Below are positions 41,401 through 50,245 of a DNA stretch of 64,000 nt, in pieces. Origin of the DNA: an uncultured SAR86 cluster bacterium (GTDB taxonomy: Bacteria > Pseudomonadota > Gammaproteobacteria > Magnimaribacterales > Magnimaribacteraceae); assembly GCA_902537425.1 (NCBI GenBank), contig CACBBD010000002.1, positions 82,557-146,556 on the forward strand, written 5' to 3'. Each line of letters starts with the position of its first letter. The stretch's first letter is position 1. A program made the position numbers and the translations under genes. The notes beneath the pieces are model-generated. The model was given only the letters and a program-made list of their open reading frames with translations, was not told the DNA's origin and searched no databases.

Positions 41401-42615
41401 TTGAAAGTTGGACTGTTAAGCTACAGAAGCCATCCTTATTCAGGTGGACAAGGAATTTATATTAAACACTTGAGCAAGGCTCTAAAAAATTTAGGTCATG
41501 AAGTTTCTGTACTTTCTGGCCCTCCATATCCTGAATTAGATTCCGGAGTGAATCTTATTAAAATACCAAGTCTTGGACTCTTTGAGAGTGGTGAGAGGCT
41601 CAAGGCATTCAGATTAAGATTCTTCTGGAGTCCAATAGATCTTTACGAATGGATAACTGTTATGACTGGTGGATTTCCTGAGCCTTACACTTACGGCAAA
41701 AGAGTTTTAAAGAGACTCAAAGAAAATAATCTTAAATTGGATGTATTATTGGATAATCAATCCTTATCTAGCTCTTTACTGGAAATTCAAGCGCTTTATC
41801 CGTTGGCAGTAACAATTCATCATCCAATAACTAAAGATCATAAATTGGAAATGCAAAATGCAATTAATTGGAAAGAAAGGTTATCTTCTTCAAGATGGCA
41901 TAACTTTTTACCTATGCAAAAGAAAGTTACTCCCCAATTAAAAAATATCATTTGTGTTAGTCAGCCTTCAAAAGAGGATGTTATTTCTGAATTTAAGGTT
42001 GATGGAAAAAAAATAACAGTAATACCCAATGGTATAGATACAGAGATTTTTAAACCTTCCTCATTAAAAAAGTCTTTGAACTTTAGGATTGTTACTACAG
42101 CTAGTGCAGATATACCTCTAAAAGGTTTGAGGCACCTAATATTGGCTTTACCTAGAGTTATAAGAAAATTTCCTCTTACCTCTCTAATTGTCATTGGTAG
42201 ATCTCCTGAGAAGGGTAACGTTAAAAAGTTGATAGACGATCTTGATTTAGAAGATAAAATTACTTTCAGATCTGGTATCTCTGAAAAAGAGATCGTTAAA
42301 ATTTACCATAATTCGGATATCGCAGTTATACCATCTCTATACGAAGGTTTTGGGTTTGGTGCAGGTGAAGCTATGGCTTGCGGAGTTCCATTAATTAGTA
42401 CAGATTCTGGAGGACTTAAGCAAGTTATTGGCGATGCAGCACTCAAGATTAAACCAGGTTCGGTTAATGAAATTGAGGAGGCTATTTTGCAACTATTTAC
42501 TGAAGAAAAAATTAGACAAGAATTAGCGGAAAAAGGTAGAGAAAGAATGGAAAAGTTTTTCGATTGGAAAATAGCTGCATCAGCTTACATAGACGTATTC
42601 AAGAAGATAATCTAG
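41401..42615 (+). CDS. GT4-family glycosyltransferase of an envelope cassette
   Basis: A 404-residue GT-B enzyme: N-terminal acceptor domain beginning YRSHPYSGGQGIYIKHLSKAL, then the nucleotide-sugar domain with PNGIDTEIF, IGRSPEKGNVKKL and the EX7E motif in PSLYEGFGFGAGEAMACGVP. It starts at TTG with GGAG 6 nt upstream. First of three tightly spaced plus-strand genes (GT4, methyltransferase, toroid protein). The sugar and acceptor are unknown; proximity to LPS-core genes suggests a surface glycan. Confidence 0.85.
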   Translation: MKVGLLSYRSHPYSGGQGIYIKHLSKALKNLGHEVSVLSGPPYPELDSGVNLIKIPSLGLFESGERLKAFRLRFFWSPIDLYEWITVMTGGFPEPYTYGKRVLKRLKENNLKLDVLLDNQSLSSSLLEIQALYPLAVTIHHPITKDHKLEMQNAINWKERLSSSRWHNFLPMQKKVTPQLKNIICVSQPSKEDVISEFKVDGKKITVIPNGIDTEIFKPSSLKKSLNFRIVTTASADIPLKGLRHLILALPRVIRKFPLTSLIVIGRSPEKGNVKKLIDDLDLEDKITFRSGISEKEIVKIYHNSDIAVIPSLYEGFGFGAGEAMACGVPLISTDSGGLKQVIGDAALKIKPGSVNEIEEAILQLFTEEKIRQELAEKGRERMEKFFDWKIAASAYIDVFKKII

Positions 42616-42625
42616 TTATCAAAAT

Positions 42626-43333
42626 ATGCAAACCATAAGATTCGAGAGCTTAAATTTATCTAATGATAATTTTCTTCTTGATATGGGTTGTGGTGAAGGC
42701 AGGCATTCAATTGGAGCTTATATAGAAACAAAAGTGAATGTCTTAGGTTTTGATCTCTCGATTAATGATCTGAGAATAGCAAGAGGAAGATTAGATGATT
42801 TCGATACTTCTGATATTCAATCCTTTTGTCAGTTTGGAAGGGCAGATATCATTTCTTTGCCATTTGCAGATTGTTCTCTCGATGCTGTAATTTGCAGTGA
42901 AGTTTTAGAGCATGTTGATTCACCGCAAAAATCTATAGAGGAATTAATTAGAGTTTTAAAGCCAGGTGGAATCTTGGCCCTAAGCGTACCAAGATATTTA
43001 CCTGAATTAATTTGCTGGAAACTTAGCAAAGAGTATTCAAAAACTCCTGGTGGTCATGTAAGAATATTTAGGCATAATCAACTTAAGACCTTAGGAACTG
43101 ACAACGGATTAAAGTATCAAAATTTCCATTGGGCCCATGGATTACATTCTCCTTACTGGTGGTTACAGTGTTTGTTTTGGAAAACAAGAGAAAAGTCTTA
43201 TATCGTTAAGCAATATCATAAATTATTGGTATGGGATTTAATGAGACAACCCCTAATAACAAGAATTTTAGAGAAATTTCTCCAGCCCTTAATAGGAAAA
43301 AGTCTTGTTATGTATTTTAGGAAACCCATTTAA
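42626..43333 (+). CDS. Class I SAM-dependent methyltransferase
   Basis: A 235-residue Rossmann-fold methyltransferase. SAM-binding motif I is FLLDMGCGEGRHSIG (~15-29), and motif IV with the post-motif is DAVICSEVLEHVDSPQKS (~85-102). The C-terminal part (~160-235) is unusual, rich in Trp/Tyr/His (HWAHGLHSPYWWLQCLFWK), and could bind a lipid or the membrane. It sits 10 nt after the GT4 gene and directly abuts the toroid gene. Substrate unknown. Confidence 0.82.
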   Translation: MQTIRFESLNLSNDNFLLDMGCGEGRHSIGAYIETKVNVLGFDLSINDLRIARGRLDDFDTSDIQSFCQFGRADIISLPFADCSLDAVICSEVLEHVDSPQKSIEELIRVLKPGGILALSVPRYLPELICWKLSKEYSKTPGGHVRIFRHNQLKTLGTDNGLKYQNFHWAHGLHSPYWWLQCLFWKTREKSYIVKQYHKLLVWDLMRQPLITRILEKFLQPLIGKSLVMYFRKPI

Positions 43334-44344
43334 ATGGACAGCTCAAAAATCGAGTTTTATAAAAGCTCAGTAGAATATATTTTAAAAGTCCAAAACCAGG
43401 ATGGATCTATTCCTTGGGAAGAAAATAAAAAACTTGATCCATGGGATCATATAGAGGCTGCCATGGGGCTCTCAGTTGCAGGAAAGAAAGAAGAGGCTGA
43501 GAGTGCTTTTTTATGGTTAAAGACAAATCAGCTGTCCGATGGCTCATGGTACTCCGAATATTTGATGTCTTCTCCTGTTACCAAAAGAAAGGAAACTAAC
43601 TTTTCGGCTTACATAGCAACAGGTCTGTGGCATTATTATTTAATTTTCGAAGATAAAAATTTCTTGAAGTTTATGCTTCCTACAATAACTAAATCGGTAA
43701 ATTTTGTAACCTCAATGCAAACAGAACACGGAGATATTTATTGGGCTTCAGAACAAGATAAGGAAATATTAGATGATTCACTGATAACAGGCAGTAGCTC
43801 AATTTATAAAAGTTTAGAATGCGCTTCAGCTATATTTAATCTTCTGGGTGAGTCTAGCTTACAGGCCGATATCTCGAAAAAAAATTTAAAAAATTCGATT
43901 CTAAATTATCCTGAAAGATATGATAGAAACTGGGAAAGTAAGTCTAGGTATAGTATGGATTGGTATTATCCCATCTTATGTGGCATTTATGATGACAAAA
44001 AGAGTATAAAAGATATTGAGACAAAGTGGTCAAAATTCATAGTCGATGACATGGGTTGTAAATGTGTTGAAGAAGAGCCTTGGGTTACTGTTGCAGAAAG
44101 TTCAGAACTTGTTTTGGCTCTGGTGAAGATCGGTTTAAGGGAAGAGGCACTTAAAATTTTTAATTCTTTACATCAATGGAGAGATACGCGAGATGGACTC
44201 TATTGGACTGGTTATGTATATAAAGATAAAAAGTTTTGGCCAGTAGAAAAGCCTACTTGGACTGCGGGTGCAGTTTTACTGGCAGCTGATGCTCTTTATG
44301 AATTTACTCCTGGCTCTGAGCTCTTTCTGAGACCTTGGTCCTAG
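43334..44344 (+). CDS. Alpha/alpha-toroid protein (prenyltransferase/squalene-cyclase-like repeats)
   Basis: A 336-residue soluble protein with repeated QxDGS/W-type motifs (KVQNQDGSIPW, TNQLSDGSWY, SMQTEHGDIYW, DTRDGLYWTGY), the pattern of the alpha/alpha-barrel fold shared by terpene cyclases, prenyltransferase beta subunits and some glycan-processing enzymes. It lacks the DxDD acid motif of squalene-hopene cyclase and any clear zinc site, so cyclase or prenyltransferase activity is not supported. It starts on the base after the methyltransferase stop. Function unknown; likely acts on the same product as the GT4. Confidence 0.7.
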   Translation: MDSSKIEFYKSSVEYILKVQNQDGSIPWEENKKLDPWDHIEAAMGLSVAGKKEEAESAFLWLKTNQLSDGSWYSEYLMSSPVTKRKETNFSAYIATGLWHYYLIFEDKNFLKFMLPTITKSVNFVTSMQTEHGDIYWASEQDKEILDDSLITGSSSIYKSLECASAIFNLLGESSLQADISKKNLKNSILNYPERYDRNWESKSRYSMDWYYPILCGIYDDKKSIKDIETKWSKFIVDDMGCKCVEEEPWVTVAESSELVLALVKIGLREEALKIFNSLHQWRDTRDGLYWTGYVYKDKKFWPVEKPTWTAGAVLLAADALYEFTPGSELFLRPWS

Positions 44345-44349
44345 AAATA

Positions 44350-44970
44350 TTACTTTATCTTTCGTAATATTCTTAAAGAACCTACAGCATCTATTTCTTC
44401 GAAGTTGCCACTTTCAAGAGCTTTTAGATAAATATTATACGGAGGTCTACCTCCATCTTCTGGATTAGGAAAAACGTCATGAATTGCCAATACTCCTTCA
44501 TTGACCAATCTTACTGACCACAGCCTATAATCATTTTGAGCTGCCTCTTCACTATGCCCGCCGTCTATAAAAATAAAACTAAACTGTAAGCTAATGTCTG
44601 CATAAGCTTCTTCGGATGTTGAAACCACGGGTATTACAACACCTTCTAAGTCAGATTTACGAATGGTGTCCAGAAAGAAAGGCAAAGTATCTATTCCCTT
44701 TCTTGTTTTATCGATCAGATCAGGGTCATAGTATTCCTCTCCTGGTTGTTGTTCTTCCGACCCTTTGTGATGATCTACGGAATAGAGTTTTTCATCATTC
44801 TCTTTTGCAGCTAAACCAATATAGACAGCTGATTTTCCGCAATAACTTCCAATTTCGAGTGCAGGGCCTGCCTTAGTTGCAGTTTTTGAGTGAGTGTATA
44901 GAGCTTCTCCTTCTAATGGATCAAGAAAGCCTTTCACTTTTTCTATATCTATAGGAAGATTTAATTTCAT
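44350..44970 (-). CDS. Class I SAM-dependent methyltransferase (Methyltransf_24-like)
   Basis: A 206-residue methyltransferase convergent with the toroid gene (5 nt between stops). SAM motif I is ALEIGSYCGKSAVYIGLAA (~36-54), followed by YSVDHHKGSEEQQPG and FIFIDGGHSEEAAQNDYRLW, where Asp/His resemble a metal site of cephalosporin-hydroxylase- or O-methyltransferase-like enzymes. It may belong with the GT4 cassette but is on the opposite strand. A TTATAA-like element lies just before its ATG. Confidence 0.8.
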   Translation of the reverse strand: MKLNLPIDIEKVKGFLDPLEGEALYTHSKTATKAGPALEIGSYCGKSAVYIGLAAKENDEKLYSVDHHKGSEEQQPGEEYYDPDLIDKTRKGIDTLPFFLDTIRKSDLEGVVIPVVSTSEEAYADISLQFSFIFIDGGHSEEAAQNDYRLWSVRLVNEGVLAIHDVFPNPEDGGRPPYNIYLKALESGNFEEIDAVGSLRILRKIK

Positions 44971-45054
44971 TAATTTATAAGATCATTTTGAATTCGATAA
45001 AACTTACTAAGATAGTTAATCAATAATATAGAACAGCATAATGATCTCAAGGTA

Positions 45055-45060
45055 TATAAT
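45055..45060 (+). promoter_or_regulatory. -10 element of hldE, near-leaderless
   Basis: TATAAT with an 8-nt gap to the ATG at 45069 and no ribosome-binding site. Confidence 0.5.
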
Positions 45061-45068
45061 TAACTCAT

Positions 45069-46481
45069 ATGAATCTTAAGTTGTTAAATAAAGGACATGT
45101 CCTTGTTTTTGGAGATATCATTTTAGATAGATATATTTCTGGAAGTGTCGACAGAGTTTCTCCTGAAGCACCTGTGCCTGTCCTCAAACCGTCTGGTGAA
45201 GAAATTAGATTAGGCGGGGCAGCAAATGTTGCTCTAAATTTATCTAGTCTAGGTTCTAATGCAACAATAATTGGAGTAACTGGAAAAGATGCCTCTTCAA
45301 CTCAGGTTATTGACCTGTTGCAGAAGAACAATATCAAAAAAGCTTTAAGCAAATCTGATCATCCTACTATCTCAAAGTTAAGAATTCTGGCATCTCAGCA
45401 ACAATTAATAAGAATAGATTATGAAGAAGAATTCTCAGAAACAGACTGGCAATCAAGTTTATCTCATTACAAAAAGTACATAAGTTTAAAAAAAAACAAG
45501 GTCCTTATCATCTCTGACTACGGAAAGGGTACCTTAAAGAATATCCCGCTAATCATTAGAGAAGCAAAAAAAACAAAAAAAACAATCCTAGTTGATCCCA
45601 AGGGCGATGATTTCTCGAAATACAAGTCAGCTGACATCATCACTCCAAATCTTCATGAATTTGAAAGGGTAGTCGGAAAGATGAATAACGAATCTGAAAT
45701 TACGAAGAAAGGGAAAGATCTTATCAAATCTCTGAGGCTAAATTCACTTCTAATAACCAGAGGTTCAGATGGAATGACACTCTTAGACAAAAGAAATGGA
45801 AAAATCATTAGAGAGGATTTTCCTACAGAGGCAAGAGATGTATTTGATGTTTCCGGAGCCGGCGATACTGTTATTGCTAGTATTGCTGCAGGGCTGGCAG
45901 GGGGATTCACTCTTTCAGAGTCAATTCGATTGGCTAACATTGCAGCCGGAATAGTGGTAGGTAAATCTGGTACAGCTGCAGTTAACCAGGCTGAGTTAGT
46001 TCCTTACCTGGGTCTTTCCGAATCTTATGTTATGTCTAATGAAATTAAAGGTTATTCACAAGATCTTCATGAAAGATCCAAAAAAATAGTCTTCACTAAT
46101 GGATGTTTTGATATTTTGCATGCTGGGCATGTCGAGTATCTTGCGGCTGCAAAGGAACTTGGAGACAAACTCATAGTTGGTATAAATACTGATAAATCAG
46201 TTCGTAAATTAAAAGGCTCCAGTAGACCAATTAATACCCTGGCTCATAGAGCTAAAGTTTTAGCATCTTTACAAAGTGTAGATAAGGTAGTTTTTTTTGA
46301 TGAAGAAACTCCAATTAAGCTTATTAAAACTATTAAACCGGACGTGCTTGTAAAGGGAGGAGACTATAAAATTAAAGACATCGCGGGTTATAAAGAGGTT
46401 ACCAAGTCAGGAGGTTCTGTAGTTACAATTCCCTTATTTGAAGGCTTATCAACTTCAAAGATAATTTCCAAGATACTTTAA
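45069..46481 (+). CDS. hldE: Bifunctional heptose-7-phosphate kinase / heptose-1-phosphate adenylyltransferase
   Basis: Makes ADP-D-glycero-manno-heptose for the LPS inner core. The 470-residue fusion has a ribokinase-type N-terminal domain (GGAANVALNLSSLG, and the anion hole DVSGAGDTVIASIAAGLA at ~259) and a C-terminal nucleotidyltransferase domain with FTNGCFDILHAGHVEYL (~342). Both activities look intact. It overlaps the convergent lpxL-like gene by 4 nt. Confidence 0.95.
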   Translation: MNLKLLNKGHVLVFGDIILDRYISGSVDRVSPEAPVPVLKPSGEEIRLGGAANVALNLSSLGSNATIIGVTGKDASSTQVIDLLQKNNIKKALSKSDHPTISKLRILASQQQLIRIDYEEEFSETDWQSSLSHYKKYISLKKNKVLIISDYGKGTLKNIPLIIREAKKTKKTILVDPKGDDFSKYKSADIITPNLHEFERVVGKMNNESEITKKGKDLIKSLRLNSLLITRGSDGMTLLDKRNGKIIREDFPTEARDVFDVSGAGDTVIASIAAGLAGGFTLSESIRLANIAAGIVVGKSGTAAVNQAELVPYLGLSESYVMSNEIKGYSQDLHERSKKIVFTNGCFDILHAGHVEYLAAAKELGDKLIVGINTDKSVRKLKGSSRPINTLAHRAKVLASLQSVDKVVFFDEETPIKLIKTIKPDVLVKGGDYKIKDIAGYKEVTKSGGSVVTIPLFEGLSTSKIISKIL

Positions 46482-47446
46482 CCTTTCTGACGATTCATTC
46501 TTCTCTTTTTTCTCCTCTTTTCTCTACTTGTCCACTTAGGATAAAGAGGTTCAGCTTGTCCGGACTTAAATCGTCTATGCATCCAAAGATAACCACTTGG
46601 ATCTTTTTTAATGAACTCTTCGTATGTTTTGTTCATTTCAAATAAGAAATCCTCTTCTTTCATAGAGGGCTCAATATTTTTTATTTCTATTTCATATGAA
46701 TCATCTACTTTAGAAACATCAGCAAAAACTATTTTTATCTCTTTATCGAGAAATAGAGCAGGAAAAGTAACTGTTGCTGCTGTTCGTCCAAAGAAAGGAA
46801 CCATTTTGGATACTTTTAGGCCATAATCTTGATCCGCTGCATATAAGAAATTCTTACCCGATCTAATCCATCTAACAGCCCTCATCGCTTCTCTATTTGT
46901 TAAAGAGCCCTGAATATAATTATTTCTCGCTCTAATCATTACATAATTGATGGCTTCATTTGTCTGAGATTTATACATGCCAGTAAGGTCAAAATGCTGA
47001 CTTAATAAACGCAGGTCTAATTCAAGATGGGTAGAGTGTTTGATGAGAATTAGTACGCCTGTTGGTACATCTTCTATTAACTCTTTATTTAACAATCTAG
47101 TATCAAGTTTTTTAATTTTCTTATCAGAAGACCACCAGGCTATAGCCATCTCAAAGATACCTCTACCTATAGCTCGGAAGTTTTCTTTAACCAATTTATC
47201 TAATTCATTATCTTTGATATCAAGACAAAGTTTTATGTTTATTTTGCTTATCTCTCTTCGGTGGGGACTGACTTTATAAATTAAGCTACCAATTACATCA
47301 CCTAAATTCATTAGAATTGAATAAGGAAGATAGGATGTAAGTCTTAGAAAGCCAATACCTAGCCAAGTAAGTAAACTTTTGAAGGATGAGAGAGCTTTTA
47401 TCAGGTTTGGCTCTGCTTTCTCTGTTAAGGATTTAAGATGGTTCAT
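46478..47446 (-). CDS. Lipid A acyltransferase (LpxL/HtrB-like)
   Basis: A 322-residue inner-membrane acyltransferase that adds a secondary acyl chain to Kdo-lipid A. It has the HX4E catalytic motif (HSTHLE, ~130), the RAVRWIRSGKNFLYAADQDYG block and a very basic C-terminal tail (~300-322). The ATG at 47446 is preferred over a TTG 6 codons upstream and overlaps the hldD stop. LpxM or LpxP cannot be excluded. Confidence 0.85.
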   Translation of the reverse strand: MNHLKSLTEKAEPNLIKALSSFKSLLTWLGIGFLRLTSYLPYSILMNLGDVIGSLIYKVSPHRREISKINIKLCLDIKDNELDKLVKENFRAIGRGIFEMAIAWWSSDKKIKKLDTRLLNKELIEDVPTGVLILIKHSTHLELDLRLLSQHFDLTGMYKSQTNEAINYVMIRARNNYIQGSLTNREAMRAVRWIRSGKNFLYAADQDYGLKVSKMVPFFGRTAATVTFPALFLDKEIKIVFADVSKVDDSYEIEIKNIEPSMKEEDFLFEMNKTYEEFIKKDPSGYLWMHRRFKSGQAEPLYPKWTSREKRRKKRRMNRQKG

Positions 47447-48398
47447 TCTTTGGCCAACTTTCAAGTCTGTCTAAATACTTCTTTACACCTTCCTGAACGT
47501 TCAAGAACTCATCCTTATAGCCAGCTTTTCTCAATTTTGAGATATCAGCTTGAGTGTAGCTTTGATATGCACCTTTTAGCTTTTCAGGAAAAGGAACGTA
47601 ATTTATCTTGCCTCTATTATTCCAATTTATCACTGAGTCAGCTACTTCATTGAAAGTCTGGCTCTTACCTGTCCCTACATTGAATATACCCGATACCTTT
47701 TCATTTTCTAGAAACCATAGATTCACTTTAACTACATCCTCAACATAAATGAAATCTCTCCTTTGTTCTCCATCGTCATAACCATCAGAGCCCTCAAATA
47801 ATTTAATTTCATCATTATCTTTGAGTTGATTATGTAAATGGAAGGCAACACTTGCCATAGTTCCTTTATGTTGTTCTTGAGGCCCATACACATTGAAATA
47901 TCTTAAGCCAACTATTTGTGTTTCACTTTTGATTAATTCTTGTCTTACCAACTGATCAAATTTAAATTTAGAGTACGCGTAAAGATTTATTGGATCTTCG
48001 TAGTCAACAGATTCTTTAAAAATTTTCCCTGCTCCATAGACAGAAGCAGAAGAGGCATAAATTAGGGGCGTTTTAGTTTGTTGTGAAAATTTCAAGAGCT
48101 CTTTAGAATATAGCAAGTTATTTTTGTATAAAAAATCAGCATCCCATTCCATTGTATTAGAGCAAGCTCCTTGATGAAAAATAGCCCTAATTTTTGTCCC
48201 CTCAATCTCATTATTCCTTATCAAATAAATAAATTCATCTATATTTAGGAAGTCCTTAACATCACAATGGACAATATTTTCTTTAAGCTCTGGATTGTCT
48301 TGATCATCGACTGCAATAATATTCTTATACCCAATTTCATTGAGACCTTTAATTAAATTGGATCCAATAAATCCTCCACTTCCAGTTACTACTATCAC
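47433..48398 (-). CDS. hldD: ADP-L-glycero-D-manno-heptose 6-epimerase
   Basis: Epimerises ADP-D,D-heptose (from HldE) to ADP-L,D-heptose. The 321-residue short-chain-dehydrogenase-type protein has the NADP-binding GSGGFIGSNLIKGL, the catalytic YAYSKFKFDQL (Tyr/Lys) and the substrate loop GEQRRDFIYVEDV. It starts with GTG in a 46-bp gap shared with divergent waaA; a TAAAAT lies 7 nt before it on the minus strand. Confidence 0.94.
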   Translation of the reverse strand: MIVVTGSGGFIGSNLIKGLNEIGYKNIIAVDDQDNPELKENIVHCDVKDFLNIDEFIYLIRNNEIEGTKIRAIFHQGACSNTMEWDADFLYKNNLLYSKELLKFSQQTKTPLIYASSASVYGAGKIFKESVDYEDPINLYAYSKFKFDQLVRQELIKSETQIVGLRYFNVYGPQEQHKGTMASVAFHLHNQLKDNDEIKLFEGSDGYDDGEQRRDFIYVEDVVKVNLWFLENEKVSGIFNVGTGKSQTFNEVADSVINWNNRGKINYVPFPEKLKGAYQSYTQADISKLRKAGYKDEFLNVQEGVKKYLDRLESWPKNEPS

Positions 48399-48429
48399 AA
48401 TTTAAATTTTAATTTAGGAATATCTGCTA

Positions 48430-48438
48430 TGGTAGCAT
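48430..48438 (+). promoter_or_regulatory. Extended -10 element of waaA, leaderless
   Basis: TGGTAGCAT is an extended -10 (TG-N-TAGCAT) that ends 6 nt before the ATG at 48445. No Shine-Dalgarno is present. Confidence 0.45.
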
Positions 48439-48444
48439 ACGCTT

Positions 48445-49731
48445 ATGCCAAGAAATCTTTATACGGCTTTATTTTGCTTATTGTTGCCTGTTTATTTTGT
48501 TAGGTTATGCTGGAAGGGCCTATCCAATAAAGAGTATTTTTTAAGGTGGTCTGAAAGGCTAGGGTATAGTTCAGAAATTCCTTCTAAGGATAAATCAATT
48601 ATCTGGATTCATGCTGTGTCCGTAGGAGAAGTAAATGCCTCCATTTCTTTATTGAGAAGTTTAATTAGTGACTACCCTTATTCTGAAATACTTGTAACTA
48701 CTACCACTCCTACTGGATCAAAACTTTTAATTGAGAGACTGGGAAATAAAATAAAACATCAATATTTACCAGTAGATATACCTTTTTTTATAAATTCATT
48801 TTTAAATAAATGGAATCCTAAAATTTTGATACTTTTAGAAACCGAGATTTGGCCAAATCTAATAAACATATGTAAGAGTAGGGGAATCTATTCAGCTTTA
48901 GTGAACGCCAGACTTTCTGAGAAGTCAAAAAAAAATTATCTTAATTATGGGGCTTTGATTAAACCAGTAATTGAAAAAATAGACCTAATACTTACGCAGT
49001 TTGAATCTGATAAAAGACGTTTCCTAGAAATAGTAGAGAGAAAAGACATTAATACCTGTGGAAATTTGAAATTTGATCAAGATGTCCCTACGGAACTTAA
49101 AGATATATCAAAATCAATCAAACAAGATTGGTCTATAGATGGAAAATACAGACCAACATTAATTGCAGCAAGTACTCATGAAACAGAAGAGGAGGAGGTC
49201 TTAAAAGCTTTTAAGCAAATCCTCAAGAACTCTCCAAATGCTCTACTTATTCTCGTGCCAAGACATCTTGAAAGATTTGATAAAGTAAAAAAATTAATCA
49301 AGACCTCTGGTTTAACTTTAGCATCGCGTTCAAAGAAAGACGAAGTGAAGAGAAGTACTCAGGTGTTACTTGGAGATACTATTGGAGAATTAAACTTTTT
49401 ATACTCCTTATCAGATGTAGCTTTTGTGGGCGGGAGTTTAATCGATCACGGTGGCCAAAATCTCTTAGAACCAGCAGCTCAAGGCTTAGCACTTCTATCT
49501 GGCCCAAGTTTGAGAAATTTTTCAGATATTTCAGAACAACTTAAACAAAATGAAGGCCTCAAAATTGTAAATGATTCGAGAGAACTTTCAGATAGATTTA
49601 TTGAATACATTGCAGATGATAAAGCGAGGGAAAGTGCAGGAAATAATGCATTAGAAGTATTTATGCAAAATAGAGGAGCTTTAGGGAATATTAGCTATCA
49701 TTTAGATTTCTTATTGAAGGAAAGGATATAA
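48445..49731 (+). CDS. waaA: Kdo transferase
   Basis: Transfers 3-deoxy-D-manno-octulosonic acid from CMP-Kdo to lipid A precursor. The 428-residue GT30 protein has an N-terminal membrane anchor (~5-25), the acceptor-side motif HAVSVGEVNASISLL (~53, catalytic Glu), LILVPRHLERF and the C-terminal VGGSLIDHGGQNLLEPAAQG. How many Kdo residues it adds cannot be read from sequence. Confidence 0.95.
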   Translation: MPRNLYTALFCLLLPVYFVRLCWKGLSNKEYFLRWSERLGYSSEIPSKDKSIIWIHAVSVGEVNASISLLRSLISDYPYSEILVTTTTPTGSKLLIERLGNKIKHQYLPVDIPFFINSFLNKWNPKILILLETEIWPNLINICKSRGIYSALVNARLSEKSKKNYLNYGALIKPVIEKIDLILTQFESDKRRFLEIVERKDINTCGNLKFDQDVPTELKDISKSIKQDWSIDGKYRPTLIAASTHETEEEEVLKAFKQILKNSPNALLILVPRHLERFDKVKKLIKTSGLTLASRSKKDEVKRSTQVLLGDTIGELNFLYSLSDVAFVGGSLIDHGGQNLLEPAAQGLALLSGPSLRNFSDISEQLKQNEGLKIVNDSRELSDRFIEYIADDKARESAGNNALEVFMQNRGALGNISYHLDFLLKERI

Positions 49732-49830
49732 TTTGCCCAATTCTAGAACTTTTCTCTCCAATTTAGCACTCTCTTAGAACATCAAAATAGAAATTGCACT
49801 AAATTTTCCTTAAATTCACTAGTTGTTTAC

Positions 49831-49846
49831 TGGCATATGGATTGCA
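49831..49846 (+). promoter_or_regulatory. Sigma-54-type promoter of glnK-amtB
   Basis: TGGCA-N6-TTGCA has the exact GG-N10-GC spacing of a -24/-12 promoter. It lies about 42 nt before the glnK ATG, so +1 would be near 49858. An upstream TTGCACTAAA (49794-49803) resembles half of an NtrC site, but no second half is clear. The 157-nt gap holds nothing else recognisable. Confidence 0.75.
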
Positions 49847-49888
49847 TAATAGATTTTGTATTATTTTATAATAATAAGGAGAATTAGT

Positions 49889-50227
49889 ATGAAATTAATA
49901 ACTGCGGTTATTAAGCCTTTCAAACTGGATGAAGTCAGGGAAGCCCTCTTAGGTGTAGGCGTAACTGGCTTGACCGTCACCGAGGTGAAAGGTTACGGCA
50001 GGCAAAAAGGTCATACAGAGCTTTACAGAGGTTCAGAATATGAAGTTGATCTTCTTCCTAAAACGAAGATAGAAATTGCAGTATCTGATAATAATGCTGA
50101 TGAAGTTGTTGAAGCCATAAGTACTTCTGCTAATTCAAACAAAATAGGTGATGGAAAAATTTTTATTGTGGATCTCAATCAGCTGATTCGCATCAGGACT
50201 GGTGATCTCAATGAAGACGCGTTGTAA
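49889..50227 (+). CDS. glnK: P-II nitrogen regulatory protein, amtB-linked copy
   Basis: A 112-residue signal protein that senses 2-oxoglutarate/ATP and blocks AmtB when nitrogen is plentiful. The T-loop [15 protein letters not shown] keeps the Tyr that is uridylylated, and the C-terminal GDGKIFIVDLNQLIRIRTG is the P-II signature. The ATG at 49889 has AAGGAG 7 nt upstream, one of the few strong ribosome sites in the window; a longer in-frame start is not needed. Co-transcribed with amtB from the sigma-54-type promoter. Confidence 0.95.
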   Translation: MKLITAVIKPFKLDEVREALLGVGVTGLTVTEVKGYGRQKGHTELYRGSEYEVDLLPKTKIEIAVSDNNADEVVEAISTSANSNKIGDGKIFIVDLNQLIRIRTGDLNEDAL

Positions 50228-50245
50228 AATTTTAAAGGAGAAAAA

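Noticed and set aside
43334-44344. Toroid protein as a squalene-hopene cyclase or prenyltransferase
   Set aside because: The DxDD catalytic motif and the prenyltransferase zinc site are not found, and the length is too short for a cyclase.
49794-49803. NtrC binding site upstream of glnK
   Set aside because: Only one half (TTGCACTAAA) is visible; the palindromic partner is absent, so it is mentioned but not annotated.
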